A stretch of DNA of 64,000 nt from Cryoendolithus antarcticus (taxonomy: Eukaryota; Ascomycota; Dothideomycetes; Cladosporiales; Cladosporiaceae): positions 62,001 to 126,000 of the forward strand of contig NAJO01000049.1 of the NCBI GenBank assembly GCA_002077065.1. The letters run 5' to 3'. Position 1 is the first letter of the stretch, and each line of letters opens with the position of its first letter. A program made the translations under genes and the position numbers. The notes beneath the pieces are model-generated. The model saw only the letters and a list, made by a program, of their open reading frames with translations, searched no databases and had not been told where the DNA came from. This document shows positions 1-9,060 of the stretch, piece after piece.

Positions 1-411
1 GTTAGCCAATACGATAGCGAGAAAGTCTGCTATGCAACCTATCGTCATAGACATCGGCGGCCCTCCAGCAGAAGATGCGCTCCTGAGTCGAGCTCAAAGC
101 ACATCTTGCATATTGCACATCTAAGGATGGACTGCTTTGGGGAAAATCAGTACAGCTTGAAAAGTAGAAGTCGCACTTCGGAGGAGCGGAACGTCTCGGG
201 CCGATCGTCCGCACCTAGGGTGGACTTCAGATGATCGCCGCGGTAGATGGTGGGCGTCAAGTAACACTGCCCTTTTCAAATTATGTAGCGTATCTAGGTA
301 AGCAGCAGCATCTTTTGGTTCTGGATACTATCAGCTTGTTCCACGTTCGCGTCTATCTGTGCCCAATTGTTGTCTCGTCTCACTGGAACTAGGAGCTCTA
401 AAAGTACGACC
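1..411. other. Window-edge intergenic DNA
   Basis: I see no supported gene here. The one longer frame, on the minus strand (2-214), begins with GTG rather than ATG and resembles no family I know. The stretch just before 412 is probably promoter and 5' leader of the small gene that follows. Confidence 0.5.
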
Positions 412-954
412 ATGGCATCTCAAGCATCACTCCAGCTCGCCCCATTCCTCGATGAGTACAGCTCTCGTCTGCGCATCTCGTCAGCATCCAAGATCCTCTG
501 CTTTTCCTCGCCTCTCCAAGACGTCGTACAACCCTGGTGCTCCTCCAACCTAGACTCTCACTCCCAGCCCGCGTCCCTCGCCTCACTCCCCTCAACCCAA
601 GCCTTCAACTCCACCTGGTCGGAACCCGAGTCTCACTACACCCACATCTTCGCGCAGCTATCGTCAGACCTCAAGACCTCGGTCAAAATGCTGAAGTTCT
701 TGCACTTCAGCCTTGTGTGGAAGGGCATTGCTGTTGTGTTGCCACCGCAGGGAGGCGAGGGGGAGGTGGGTGGGGAGAAAGTTGATCTAGCGAAGCTAAT
801 TGAGTTGGGAGGGTTTGAGCCGGGGAAGGTGAGGGTCGTTGATGGAGGGAAGGGAGAGGTAGCGTTCGCTATGAGTAAGTCTGCTCCGGATGTTCGCGCG
901 ATGTAGTGGGGAGTGGACTGACAAATCATAGAATGGGATCTGTTGAGCGCGTAG
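412..954 (+). CDS. Small hypothetical protein, two exons
   Basis: Two exons, 412-874 and 932-954, encode about 161 residues; I do not recognise the family. The ATG at 412 sits in a good fungal context (CGACCATGG). The frame otherwise runs to a stop at 906, but a GTAAGT donor at 875, a CTGAC branch site and a CATAG acceptor ending at 931 define a 57-nt intron. Splicing gives a natural tail, MKWDLLSA. The protein has no signal peptide or membrane span. It has an N-terminal helical-looking part, a hydrophobic stretch around residues 95-105 (LHFSLVWKGIAVVLPP) and a Gly/Glu-rich loop. Its 3' end converges on ferrochelatase with about 50 bp between them. The existence of the gene is fairly well supported by splice logic; its function is unknown. 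Confidence 0.6.
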
Positions 955-1003
955 AACGCAATCTTGCCATACTGTACAAGGCTCAATACTTTTACAAGGT
1001 CGT

Positions 1004-2311
1004 CTATATGATCACCGCGGGTCGCTCAGTCTCCAGCTGCTGATTACCGAAGAACTTCTTCGACTCGAGACAGCGCTCGCTCTTGCATCCCGGACAGCGC
1101 AGGCCCATCTGCTTTGATGTGGCCATGCCACTATCCAGATGGGCCATTGCAATATCCGCCAGCGCGCGGATGAACACTGGACTCCCATTCAGACTCTCTG
1201 CTCTCCGCACTCTACCCTCAGCACCCAACTCATTCGCCTCGTGTATCACCTCCTGGTCGATCTCAAACAGCGTCTCGATGTGATCTGACGTGAAGGCGAT
1301 GGGAATCAAGACTAGATCCTTTTGACCCTTCTTGACAAAGTTCTTGACTGTGTCGGATGTCTGAGCTCCAAGCCATGCTGAAGGCCCCACTTGCGACTGC
1401 CAGCATAATCTGTAGGGGTTGCTGAAGCCGAGCTTTTGCATCACTGCCCATACCGTTGCTGCAACTTCTGCCGGGTAAGGGTCGCCGCGATTGACGACGC
1501 TCATCGGCAAGCTATGCGCGGAAAACAGTAGCACGACCTTCTCGCGCTCTTCCTCCGGGTAGGTCTCGAGGGCTGACTTGATATTCTTCGCGAACGCCTC
1601 GACTAATCCCGGGTGGGTCGGCCATCGGTCAATGACACTCCAGCTGATGCTCCCTGCATCTTCTTTAGGCGGTTGCGTGAGATCCGTACTGGTCTTCGAG
1701 GGTGCCTCCAACCGTTGCCTCCACTTCCAGAGTTCATTGATCGAGCTGCCGGTTGTACTGCACGAGTACTGAGGATACTGTGTGAACGCCACTGCTCTGC
1801 CTCCCTTGCCCTTACCGAACCCATCCTCTAGTAATCTGTTGTACATCTCCTCCGTTAACGGATTCGCGTACCGAAATGCCACGTATGGCAGATGTGGTGC
1901 ACTCTCTGGCCTCTCAACATCCAGGATCTTGCACATCTCCGCTGCTTGATACTCGCTCCACTTCCGGATTGGACTCCCGCCACCTATGTCCGCATACTGC
2001 TTCATGATCTTGGGCGTCCGTCTTCGGCTGATCAATGGGCCTAGGTAGTTTTGCAGGGGTCCCAGGGGAATGAGATCAGCGTCTGCGAAGAGGCGTGAGA
2101 GGAAGCCGGACACCTCGTCTGTTGTGGCGGGACCGCCCATATTCATAAAGACCATTGCCGTGGGACCTTGCGAGCCAGTCTTCTGATGTGTAATCGTTGG
2201 TGTCGCAGCTGGTGTTGCGAATGATCGCCGCCATGCTCGTGAGCTTTGTGTAAGGTGTTGAGTGGGTGTTGCTCGTTTGGCGAGGAGGCGGAGGGGCTGA
2301 AGGGTGTTCAT
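1004..2311 (-). CDS. HEM15: Ferrochelatase, mitochondrial
   Basis: Single exon, 435 aa. Ferrochelatase inserts Fe2+ into protoporphyrin IX, the last step of heme synthesis, at the matrix side of the mitochondrial inner membrane. The N-terminus (about 45 residues, Arg/Ser/Ala-rich) looks like a presequence. The core begins at MVFMNMGGPATTDEVSGFL and contains PQYSCSTTGSS and the active-site histidine motif LFSAHSLPMSV. Near the C-terminus is CPGCKSERC followed by KKFFGNQQL. The cysteine in PQYSCSTTG and the C-x2-C-x4-C at the end match the four [2Fe-2S] ligands known from human ferrochelatase, so this enzyme probably carries a cluster that S. cerevisiae Hem15 lacks. Length is normal for the family. 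It is divergently transcribed from Ku70. Confidence 0.97.
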   Translation of the reverse strand: MNTLQPLRLLAKRATPTQHLTQSSRAWRRSFATPAATPTITHQKTGSQGPTAMVFMNMGGPATTDEVSGFLSRLFADADLIPLGPLQNYLGPLISRRRTPKIMKQYADIGGGSPIRKWSEYQAAEMCKILDVERPESAPHLPYVAFRYANPLTEEMYNRLLEDGFGKGKGGRAVAFTQYPQYSCSTTGSSINELWKWRQRLEAPSKTSTDLTQPPKEDAGSISWSVIDRWPTHPGLVEAFAKNIKSALETYPEEEREKVVLLFSAHSLPMSVVNRGDPYPAEVAATVWAVMQKLGFSNPYRLCWQSQVGPSAWLGAQTSDTVKNFVKKGQKDLVLIPIAFTSDHIETLFEIDQEVIHEANELGAEGRVRRAESLNGSPVFIRALADIAMAHLDSGMATSKQMGLRCPGCKSERCLESKKFFGNQQLETERPAVII

Positions 2312-2689
2312 GATTGCTTCCAGACTTGCAACGACCGTCGAGTCGGACTACCAATGCAACTAAACCCAAAAACGACCGGTGATTGATACAATATGAGTGG
2401 TGTGTTTACAGTGTGCATTTGCCTCTAATCAGCTCCATATAATTTACGATGATGATGACAGCTGCAGCGATCTCCCGAGCCGAGGCAGGTGCCGCCTGGG
2501 GCAGGTCTGGAGCTTTGACATCACGTTCCGACGTGTCACTATCGCGTTGGCAGCCTAGAGCTCTGCGCATGAAGTGGCAACCAAACATCGAATTAGTGAG
2601 CCAGTCACTCAATGTAGTCACTCGAGCAGAGGACAGACGACTATATCAACATCGACGCGCTGCGGAGTTCGCCCTCCGTGTTCGACAGA
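2312..2689. promoter_or_regulatory. Shared upstream region of HEM15 and KU70
   Basis: This 378-bp gap lies between two divergent genes, ferrochelatase (minus) and Ku70 (plus), so it should hold both promoters. No clear TATA box stands out. A CCAAT sequence is present near 2350 close to the HEM15 start. The assignment rests on position only. Confidence 0.45.
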
Positions 2690-4696
2690 ATGGCTGACTC
2701 CGACTACCGCAAGCCGGACGAGGACGACGAAGAAGATGACGAGATCGACGAGACCGGCTACAAGACGATCAAAGATGCTGTGCTCTTCGCCATCGATGCC
2801 AGTGCGTCTATGCTCACCAGGCCGACAGAAGTCGATCCCAAGAAGCCTGACACGGCTCTGTCTCCGACTGTAGCAGCACTGAAATGCGCATACGCGCTCA
2901 TGCAGCAGCGCATCATCAGCAATCCCAGCGACATGATGGGCATTCTCCTCTTCGGCACCGAGAAGAGCCGCTTCCAAGACGGCGATGGGACCGGACCTGG
3001 CCTCCAGTACCCGCATTGCTATCTCTTGACTGATCTCGATGTTCCCGCTGCGGTAGACGTCAAGAACTTGCGGAATCTGGTCGAGGATGAAGAGGAGAGC
3101 AAAGAGCTTCTGCAAGCCAGCGAGACTGAGGTCAGCATGGCGAATGTGCTCTTCTGCGCGAACCAGATCTTCACTACGAAAGCACCCAATTTCTCCTCGA
3201 GACGACTCTTCCTGGTGACAGATAACGACTACCCACATGCCAGCAGTCGTGACGCACGCAACTCTGCAGCTGTGCGAGCCAAGGATCTGTATGACCTGGG
3301 CGTGACCATTGAGCTATTCCCGATTTCACATCCGGACCGCGGCCACACCTTCGACAGAAGCAAGTTCTACAACGACATTATCTACTCAAACACACCAGCT
3401 GATCCCGATGCTCCTGCGCCACTGACAGCCGACATTAAGCCCGCTTCGTCCACCGCCAAAGATGGCATCAGCTTGCTACAGTCCCTTCTCACCTCAGTAA
3501 ACTCCCGCGCCGCCCCTCGTCGAGCACTGGTTAGCAACCTTCCCTTCGAGATCGGGCCCGGTCTGAAAATCAGCGTGCGAGCCTACATCATCCTCAAACG
3601 TCAAGAACCCAAACGCACATCGTACATCTACCTCCCACCCGACAGCGAGAAAGCGCAGATCGCAGTCCACAGCTCCACACTAATGGCAGATGACACCGCT
3701 CGCACAGTCGAGAAAGTCGAAGTCCGCAAGGCATTCAAATTCGGCGGCGAAACGATCTCGTTCTCGCAAGAAGAGCTCTCCAAGATCAAGAACTACGGCG
3801 ATCCAGTATTGCGCATCATAGGCTTTAAGCCTCAGTCCATGCTTCCCGTCTGGGCGAACCTCAAACCCGCCACTTTCATCTACCCGAGCGAGGAAGAGTA
3901 CATCGGCTCTACTCGCGTCTTCTCTGCGCTATATCAGAAGCTCTTGTCAAGCAAGAAAATGGGCCTAGCATGGTTCATTCCCCGCCGCAATGCTGCTCCG
4001 GTCCTCGCCGCGATCCTGCCCGGTGCCGAACGCATCCACCCAGATGGCGCTCAGTCCGTGCCAGCAGGCTTGTGGATCAAGCCTCTCGCGTTCGCAGACG
4101 ACATCCGCCAGCCGCCTGATGTCCACCACATTCCCGCGCCTGATGAGGTGGTAGACAGTATGCGCACTGTCATACAGCAACTGCAACTACCGAGAGGAGT
4201 GTACGATCCGATTAAATACCCAAATCCGAGCTTGCAGTGGTTCTACCGGATTCTGCAGGCGCTGGCATTGGAAGAGGATGTGCCAGAGAAGGCTGTGGAT
4301 CTCACATTGCCGAAGTATCGACAGATCGATAAGCGTGCTGGACCTTATGTCGTGGAGTGGGGCGAGAAACTGGACGCCGCGTTCCTGGCGTGGAAACAGC
4401 AGAACTCCGCTGGGCAGAAAGTCACTTCCACCGGCGCTACCAAGCGCGCCGCTAAGGCACCTGCTTCTCAGGCCGCGGGGAAGAAAATCAAGGCCGAGGA
4501 TGGCGGGGACGGCGACGATGGACCGTCGGAAGCTGATTTCAGGTCTGCGTACGAGAAAGACGCATTGAAGAAGCTGACTGTGAAGGATCTGAAGACTTTC
4601 TTACATGGTAAGGGTCTTGGGAAGGGGGTCGGGAAGAAGGACGACTTGGTGGATGCGGTGACGAGGTACTTTGAGACGAAGATGGACATCGGTTGA
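2690..4696 (+). CDS. ku70: Ku70 DNA end-binding subunit
   Basis: Single exon, 668 aa. With Ku80, Ku70 forms the ring that loads on DNA double-strand ends in non-homologous end joining and at telomeres. The frame is open from 2678, but that codon is GTG; the ATG at 2690 (MADSDYRKPDEDD) is the likely start. An acidic N-terminus is followed by the Ku vWA-like domain (KDAVLFAIDASASML, about residues 25-235), the beta-barrel core (about 255-500, including GLAWFIPRRNAAPVLAAILP), the C-terminal arm, a basic Lys/Ala-rich linker and a SAP DNA-binding domain at about 623-662 (LTVKDLKTFLHGKGLGKG). Domain order and length are those of fungal Ku70 (Neurospora mus-51, Aspergillus nkuA). Confidence 0.97.
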   Translation: MADSDYRKPDEDDEEDDEIDETGYKTIKDAVLFAIDASASMLTRPTEVDPKKPDTALSPTVAALKCAYALMQQRIISNPSDMMGILLFGTEKSRFQDGDGTGPGLQYPHCYLLTDLDVPAAVDVKNLRNLVEDEEESKELLQASETEVSMANVLFCANQIFTTKAPNFSSRRLFLVTDNDYPHASSRDARNSAAVRAKDLYDLGVTIELFPISHPDRGHTFDRSKFYNDIIYSNTPADPDAPAPLTADIKPASSTAKDGISLLQSLLTSVNSRAAPRRALVSNLPFEIGPGLKISVRAYIILKRQEPKRTSYIYLPPDSEKAQIAVHSSTLMADDTARTVEKVEVRKAFKFGGETISFSQEELSKIKNYGDPVLRIIGFKPQSMLPVWANLKPATFIYPSEEEYIGSTRVFSALYQKLLSSKKMGLAWFIPRRNAAPVLAAILPGAERIHPDGAQSVPAGLWIKPLAFADDIRQPPDVHHIPAPDEVVDSMRTVIQQLQLPRGVYDPIKYPNPSLQWFYRILQALALEEDVPEKAVDLTLPKYRQIDKRAGPYVVEWGEKLDAAFLAWKQQNSAGQKVTSTGATKRAAKAPASQAAGKKIKAEDGGDGDDGPSEADFRSAYEKDALKKLTVKDLKTFLHGKGLGKGVGKKDDLVDAVTRYFETKMDIG

Positions 4697-4920
4697 TGCG
4701 GAGGTTGTGAATACTGCGAGGGACAGCACTCATGACATTAGCCCGGCGTTGGGGAAGGTTTGACGATCAGTAAGAACAATGCGTACGCGAGGCCTGTTCT
4801 GGTCGCGTCTGTACCGTTTGTCCATGTAATGCATTGAAAGGGTATCTTACAAAAGCCCACACCGAAACGCCGGACTCTTTCATCGCGCAATCGTGATCTG
4901 ATTCCCTTTCCGCCAAGCTC

Positions 4921-6312
4921 TCATTCCTCAACGCAAAGATGTCTCCACTTCGCGGGAATCTCCCACTGCACCTCCTCCATAATCGCAAAGCCTTCGAACG
5001 GCACGCCCCTGAAACGACCCTTGCCTCTTCGCTTCCCCGTATCATCGACCAGACCGCCTTCGTGTTCTGCCCCAACCTCTTCCCGCCAAGGGTTCACCTC
5101 GAAGCCTTGCACTGATGCCCACCCGCGTATAAGAGCCCGCCAGTAGCACGCCTCCGCCGCGGGCGTCAGATACCGTTCCCGGAAGACGCGACGACTGTTA
5201 TCCGCGATCCGCTTCGCTTTCATGATCGTGTCCGGCGCAGCGAGGACTTCGGCCATGATACTCGGTAAGTCGGAGAAATCTTGCTTTGTCCTGATGTAAT
5301 TCTGCCCTCCACCCTCATGCAGCAGCAAATGATGGAAATGCTCAACCCATTTCAACGGATGGGAGAGCAGCACCGAATGGCAATTCAGGAGAAACTTTAG
5401 CCGCCCACTGTACGAGTTTCCCTCCGTCTGCGCGAGGAACATGTACCCGCAATGCTGCTCCATGCTCAGCAGTTTCGCCGCGATATCGGTCGCGTTATGC
5501 CATTCCATCACCTGCACGTCCGCCCAAGGCTTATTCTTCGATGCCTTGACAAGTCCTTCACGGACGTCGGAGGAGCCGAGCCCGCCTATGGCGCCCCGCC
5601 ACACGAGCTGCTGCCGCTTGTCGATGAAGTACTCTTCTGTGACGGCTAGCACGGATTGGAGTTCGGAGTAGCTGCGGATTCCGACGTCCGGCCAGCCCCA
5701 GAAGCCGAAGTCGGGGATTAGGAAGATGGATTCTTGGTGCGGGAGACGGGTGTATGTCCAGGTCGTGTGCTTGTCGTCTGGACCTCGGAGGGCATCGTCG
5801 TGGGTCACAAACGTGAATTCTATGTCTGGGAGCGGGTCGGGGTAGGCACTGATAGCGCGGTGGAGGCTGTGTAGCGTACCAATGGCGCGCGGACGGTGAT
5901 TGTGGTCCCATACTCCTGCTGCATTGATCACGTAGAGCTGATTGTCGTGGATCATGGCGCGGACTATGCCATCTCCCCGCCAGCCTACATCGAGTTCATC
6001 CAATGTGATGTTGCCGATTTTCTTGCGGTGGGCAACTGCGCGGTCGATCTCGACATACAGGTCTGGGAAGGCTTCGGTACATTGATCCTCGCTGAGGCCG
6101 TAATTGCGCGCATCGCGGGGGTAGGTCCATGGTTCGTGAGGGCGGGGCTTATGGTGGGCTATCGGTGGGTGCGGTGGTCGTGTGAGGGAGGGATCTGCGT
6201 CCAATGGGTCGAGTGCCTGAACATAGTGTGATCTGTTTGTCGTGGTGAAGGCTATGAGAAGGACTGTCGTGATCGCGCCAAAGATCAAGCTGTACAGTGT
6301 GAGGGTCCGCAT
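4921..6312 (-). CDS. GT90 (CAP10-like) glycosyltransferase, type II membrane protein
   Basis: Single exon, 463 aa. The frame is open to 6318, but that codon is GTG; the first ATG is at 6310-6312 (MRTLTLYSLIFGAITTVLL). The N-terminus is a short cytoplasmic tail plus one hydrophobic span (about residues 5-24), the signal anchor of a Golgi type II enzyme. The rest matches the CAP10/DUF821 (GT90) family, with DFGFWGWPDVG, QQLVWRGAIGG and the family hallmark YMFLAQTEGNSYSGRLKFLL followed by NCHSVLL. In Cryptococcus, Cap10-type enzymes include xylosyltransferases needed for capsule; the donor and acceptor in this fungus cannot be read from sequence. The C-terminal tail is variable. Confidence 0.88.
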   Translation of the reverse strand: MRTLTLYSLIFGAITTVLLIAFTTTNRSHYVQALDPLDADPSLTRPPHPPIAHHKPRPHEPWTYPRDARNYGLSEDQCTEAFPDLYVEIDRAVAHRKKIGNITLDELDVGWRGDGIVRAMIHDNQLYVINAAGVWDHNHRPRAIGTLHSLHRAISAYPDPLPDIEFTFVTHDDALRGPDDKHTTWTYTRLPHQESIFLIPDFGFWGWPDVGIRSYSELQSVLAVTEEYFIDKRQQLVWRGAIGGLGSSDVREGLVKASKNKPWADVQVMEWHNATDIAAKLLSMEQHCGYMFLAQTEGNSYSGRLKFLLNCHSVLLSHPLKWVEHFHHLLLHEGGGQNYIRTKQDFSDLPSIMAEVLAAPDTIMKAKRIADNSRRVFRERYLTPAAEACYWRALIRGWASVQGFEVNPWREEVGAEHEGGLVDDTGKRRGKGRFRGVPFEGFAIMEEVQWEIPAKWRHLCVEE

Positions 6313-6702
6313 GGCCACCTGTTGCGTTGTGCTACCGCGCAGCTGGGCCCGGTGTTGGCGTGCTGGTGTTGCTGCACGAGCAGTCCATCATTGACTTCTT
6401 CGTACGACTAAGGCAACCACTCACTCACACTCGCAGCCTAGCGGTGCTGCATTGCGGTACCGTATATGTGCTGCACTGTGCCTCATCGGCTATGGCCCGA
6501 ATTCAAGGCATTTGGCTGCCATGGCCCGTACGCTGACATCGGCTCCCGCAAAGTGCGGAAGGATTGCCAGGGGTTGACATCGTCCCCAATTGCATAGTGG
6601 TTCTTGAATCATCGTCAAAGACGTGTGAACAGTCCTGATGATGTGGATGGAGACTGGCGAGACGATATGTAATTTATATGCAGGGCCGCGATTCGTCGAT
6701 GG
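6313..6702. other. Intergenic, upstream of the GT90 gene
   Basis: No gene or repeat was recognised. The region holds the GT90 promoter and the 3' flank of the neighbouring minus-strand gene. Confidence 0.4.
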
Positions 6703-7552
6703 CTAGTCTATACGGTAAGGTTTCGAAACAAGGTTTCCGGCACATCGTCTCAGACACATATGAGCTCGGCAGGGCCACGAACTGAGAATGAACGTGTCGT
6801 CGATGGAATTTTCAGGGCTGCATATTGGAGCCATGGCTACAGCAGCGAGCTCGCCGAGCCGGCGTGTCGCTATCTGTGGACTGCTGGTCCATAGACCGCC
6901 CTGCCATCGACCGCTTGTCACAAACATTTTCCAGACCATTTCGCCGGTCCGAGTCACTCGCCTGTGACCAAACCCTTGTATCAATTCAGCACCACATACC
7001 CCCTCCCAGCCTGCTTCACAACCTCCACATCCACATCCTCCGTCCCAATCAAACCTCCAAATCGCCGTAAACCCAATTGTAGCATTGAACAGATCATCCC
7101 TACCCATGCGCCTGGCAACATGCACAGCACGACGTCTCGGTGCTCTTGGCTGCTGCACAGAGTTGTCGTATGATAATACGATGGATTGAATGAGCCCCTC
7201 ACAATCAGGCGACAGCCGACCCATGAAGTTGTTGAGGGTGTGCACGCCTGCGATGACATGCGTAGACGATGCATTGTTGATGGCGAAGTGGAAGCTGGAG
7301 GCGTGCCAGAACATAAGGCGAGTTTCGGCGCGGAGTTGCTTGGAGACGTAGGTGAGATTTAGGCGCGAGCGGATGGAGGTGTAGTGGCGCTTGTCGTGGG
7401 CCTTGCGGTGGATGTCGATGTGGGATTTGTCTGGGAGAGGGGAAATGTTAGACAATGAGCTTTGTGGATATGAACAGCATTGGGGAGGCCTTACCGCCGT
7501 TCTTGAAGAAGTAACGGTAGATCCTGTTGCGCAGCTCAGCTGGCAGATCCAT
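6703..7552 (-). CDS. 2EXR/F-box-like small protein, two exons
   Basis: Two exons, 7495-7552 and 6703-7430, give about 261 aa. The start MDLPAELRNRIYRYFFKNG carries the LPxELRNxIY core of the F-box-like/2EXR proteins that are expanded in Dothideomycetes. The intron (7431-7494, 64 nt) has a GTAAGG donor and CCCAG acceptor and joins in phase to DKSHIDIHRKAHDKRHYTS. Exon 2 continues the family pattern, with LTYVSKQLRAETRLMFWHA (retained 'reduced to ancient exoribonuclease-like' spacing is not evident). The last third is rich in Gly, Cys and Arg and is not conserved to my eye, so the 3' end may be mis-set. A decayed relative lies directly upstream at 7589-8255. Function is unknown; the family is often assumed to take part in protein interaction or ubiquitin ligase adaptors. 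Confidence 0.65.
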
Positions 7553-7588
7553 TAAGCGGAAGGGCTTATTCTTGATCTGGAGGATGGT

Positions 7589-8255
7589 TTAGCTCTCAGC
7601 ATCCATGTGAAATTGTAGGACATTGTGGACCTCTTGCCTGTAGGCCCTGGCCGACAAGTCGCGAGACTGCATCTTCGGCTTTGCCTTCTCCCACGCCAAC
7701 ACCTGCTGTTCTCCGACCGGCAGCGTTACGACGATGTCTTCAGTCAATACACGTCCGCGCGACTTGTACAAGAAGTCATCGACCTCCTTCCGACCATGAA
7801 ACCGATACCACTGCAGCGCATGGAACACGGTCAGATCATACTCCATGGCCTCGATCGATGGGATCGCATCCACGGTGCTGTATTTCGAGATCAACTGCAG
7901 TGCATCGTCGAGGGCGACCAGGTCTACGATCATTATCTTGGTGCTTGTCACCTCGAGCTCCTGCAAGCCCACAAACTTTGGTGGCCATGAAGGGAGTTCC
8001 ATTGTCGATGCGCCTTGTGTGGAGTGTCACAAAGTGGAAGCAGGATTCCATTTCGGTTTTGTGGTCTTCCATCTGAGCGCCGAGACGATCTGCGAGCTGG
8101 TGGGTCAACATACTACGGCCTCAGGGCATGTTCTCAGGCAGAGACAGGGTAGTGAAGTCGAAAATATTGAAAGCTCCACGAAAGCGTACTGTGCATGGTA
8201 TGCAGCTTGTTCGATGCACAGGAGGCGGCGCGATGTTACCAGTTCAGGTCCTCGA
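7589..8255 (-). pseudogene. Decayed 2EXR/F-box-like gene
   Basis: On the minus strand, pieces of one protein can be read in different frames in the right order: ELVTSRRLLCIEQAAYHAQY, then GAFNIFDFTTLSLPENMP in another frame, then EAVVC followed by a stop, then SALRWKTTKPKW and another stop, and finally an open stretch of about 137 codons (MELPSWPPKFVGLQELEV to FHMDAES). The pieces resemble the middle and C-terminal parts of the same class of protein as the intact gene next door, whose start codon is only about 37 bp downstream of this stop. At least two stops and one or two frameshifts make a working product unlikely, unless unseen introns remove them. Confidence 0.45.
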
Positions 8256-9060
8256 TAGGCCGCATGTCATGTAGGATGTAGAATGCTTTCTACAGTGTCG
8301 TAAGTGTCGCCGTGCTACACAAGACATCGAGCAAGACCTTATCAAGACCTCATCCCTGCTCTATCGTGTGGTCGAGCGAGGGCATCGTCGTAAACCACTC
8401 GTAAGTAAACGACACCTACGTCGCACTCCGCTTTGGTGTCGCCCAAAGCCATCGGTGGCAGTCGCGCTCGTTGAGAATACTCGTGTCGTCTCCAACTGCT
8501 CTCGCGTTCCCTACGGAGAGTCAAGAGCGAAAATGCCTGACCACCATTGCAAGGTCGTGTCATCCTTGCTTTCAATCACCCCAACGGCATACATAGCCAG
8601 TGCTAACCTTTGTCAGCTTGAAAATCCTTCAACGTCGCACCACGTCAGACGAAAACCGATACAATGATGTCCTGAGCCGTGCGAGACGCGTTGCTCAATG
8701 ATATGCAAGCAAAGAGAAGTAAGAAACACGAGATGGATTGAAGTGAGAACCGAGTGTGGACGCACGCGGACCATACCATACTGCACAAGGTCGATAATCA
8801 GTGATGATCTCGGTCCATGTTTAATTGTTCACATAGGCGCGATCGATAAGACGGTCTCTCAGCGCGGACGAGGGTGATGATGCGGAGGCGAAGATCATAC
8901 GAAGATGAGGAGGTGAAGTCTGACAGGCTCAGGTACGTGAGATGTACGGTCGGATTTTGGTTGCGATGCCCAGTAAATTATAAGCTGTGACTGTGCATGT
9001 GCAATGGATTGACGGAACCTTTGACATCCTCACAAGCGACAGCATTCATTGAGCGGTACG
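8256..9060. other. Intergenic, upstream of ILV3
   Basis: No gene is supported in these 805 bp. Short frames on both strands lack family resemblance. The 3' part should contain the ILV3 promoter. Confidence 0.4.

Noticed and set aside
2678..2689. Earlier start for Ku70 at 2678
   Set aside because: The codon is GTG; the first ATG in frame is at 2690 and matches the family's acidic N-terminus.
8997..9060. Upstream ATG for ILV3 at 8997
   Set aside because: It gives an N-terminus unlike a presequence. The ATG at 9061 with a well-formed intron gives a proper mitochondrial presequence in phase.
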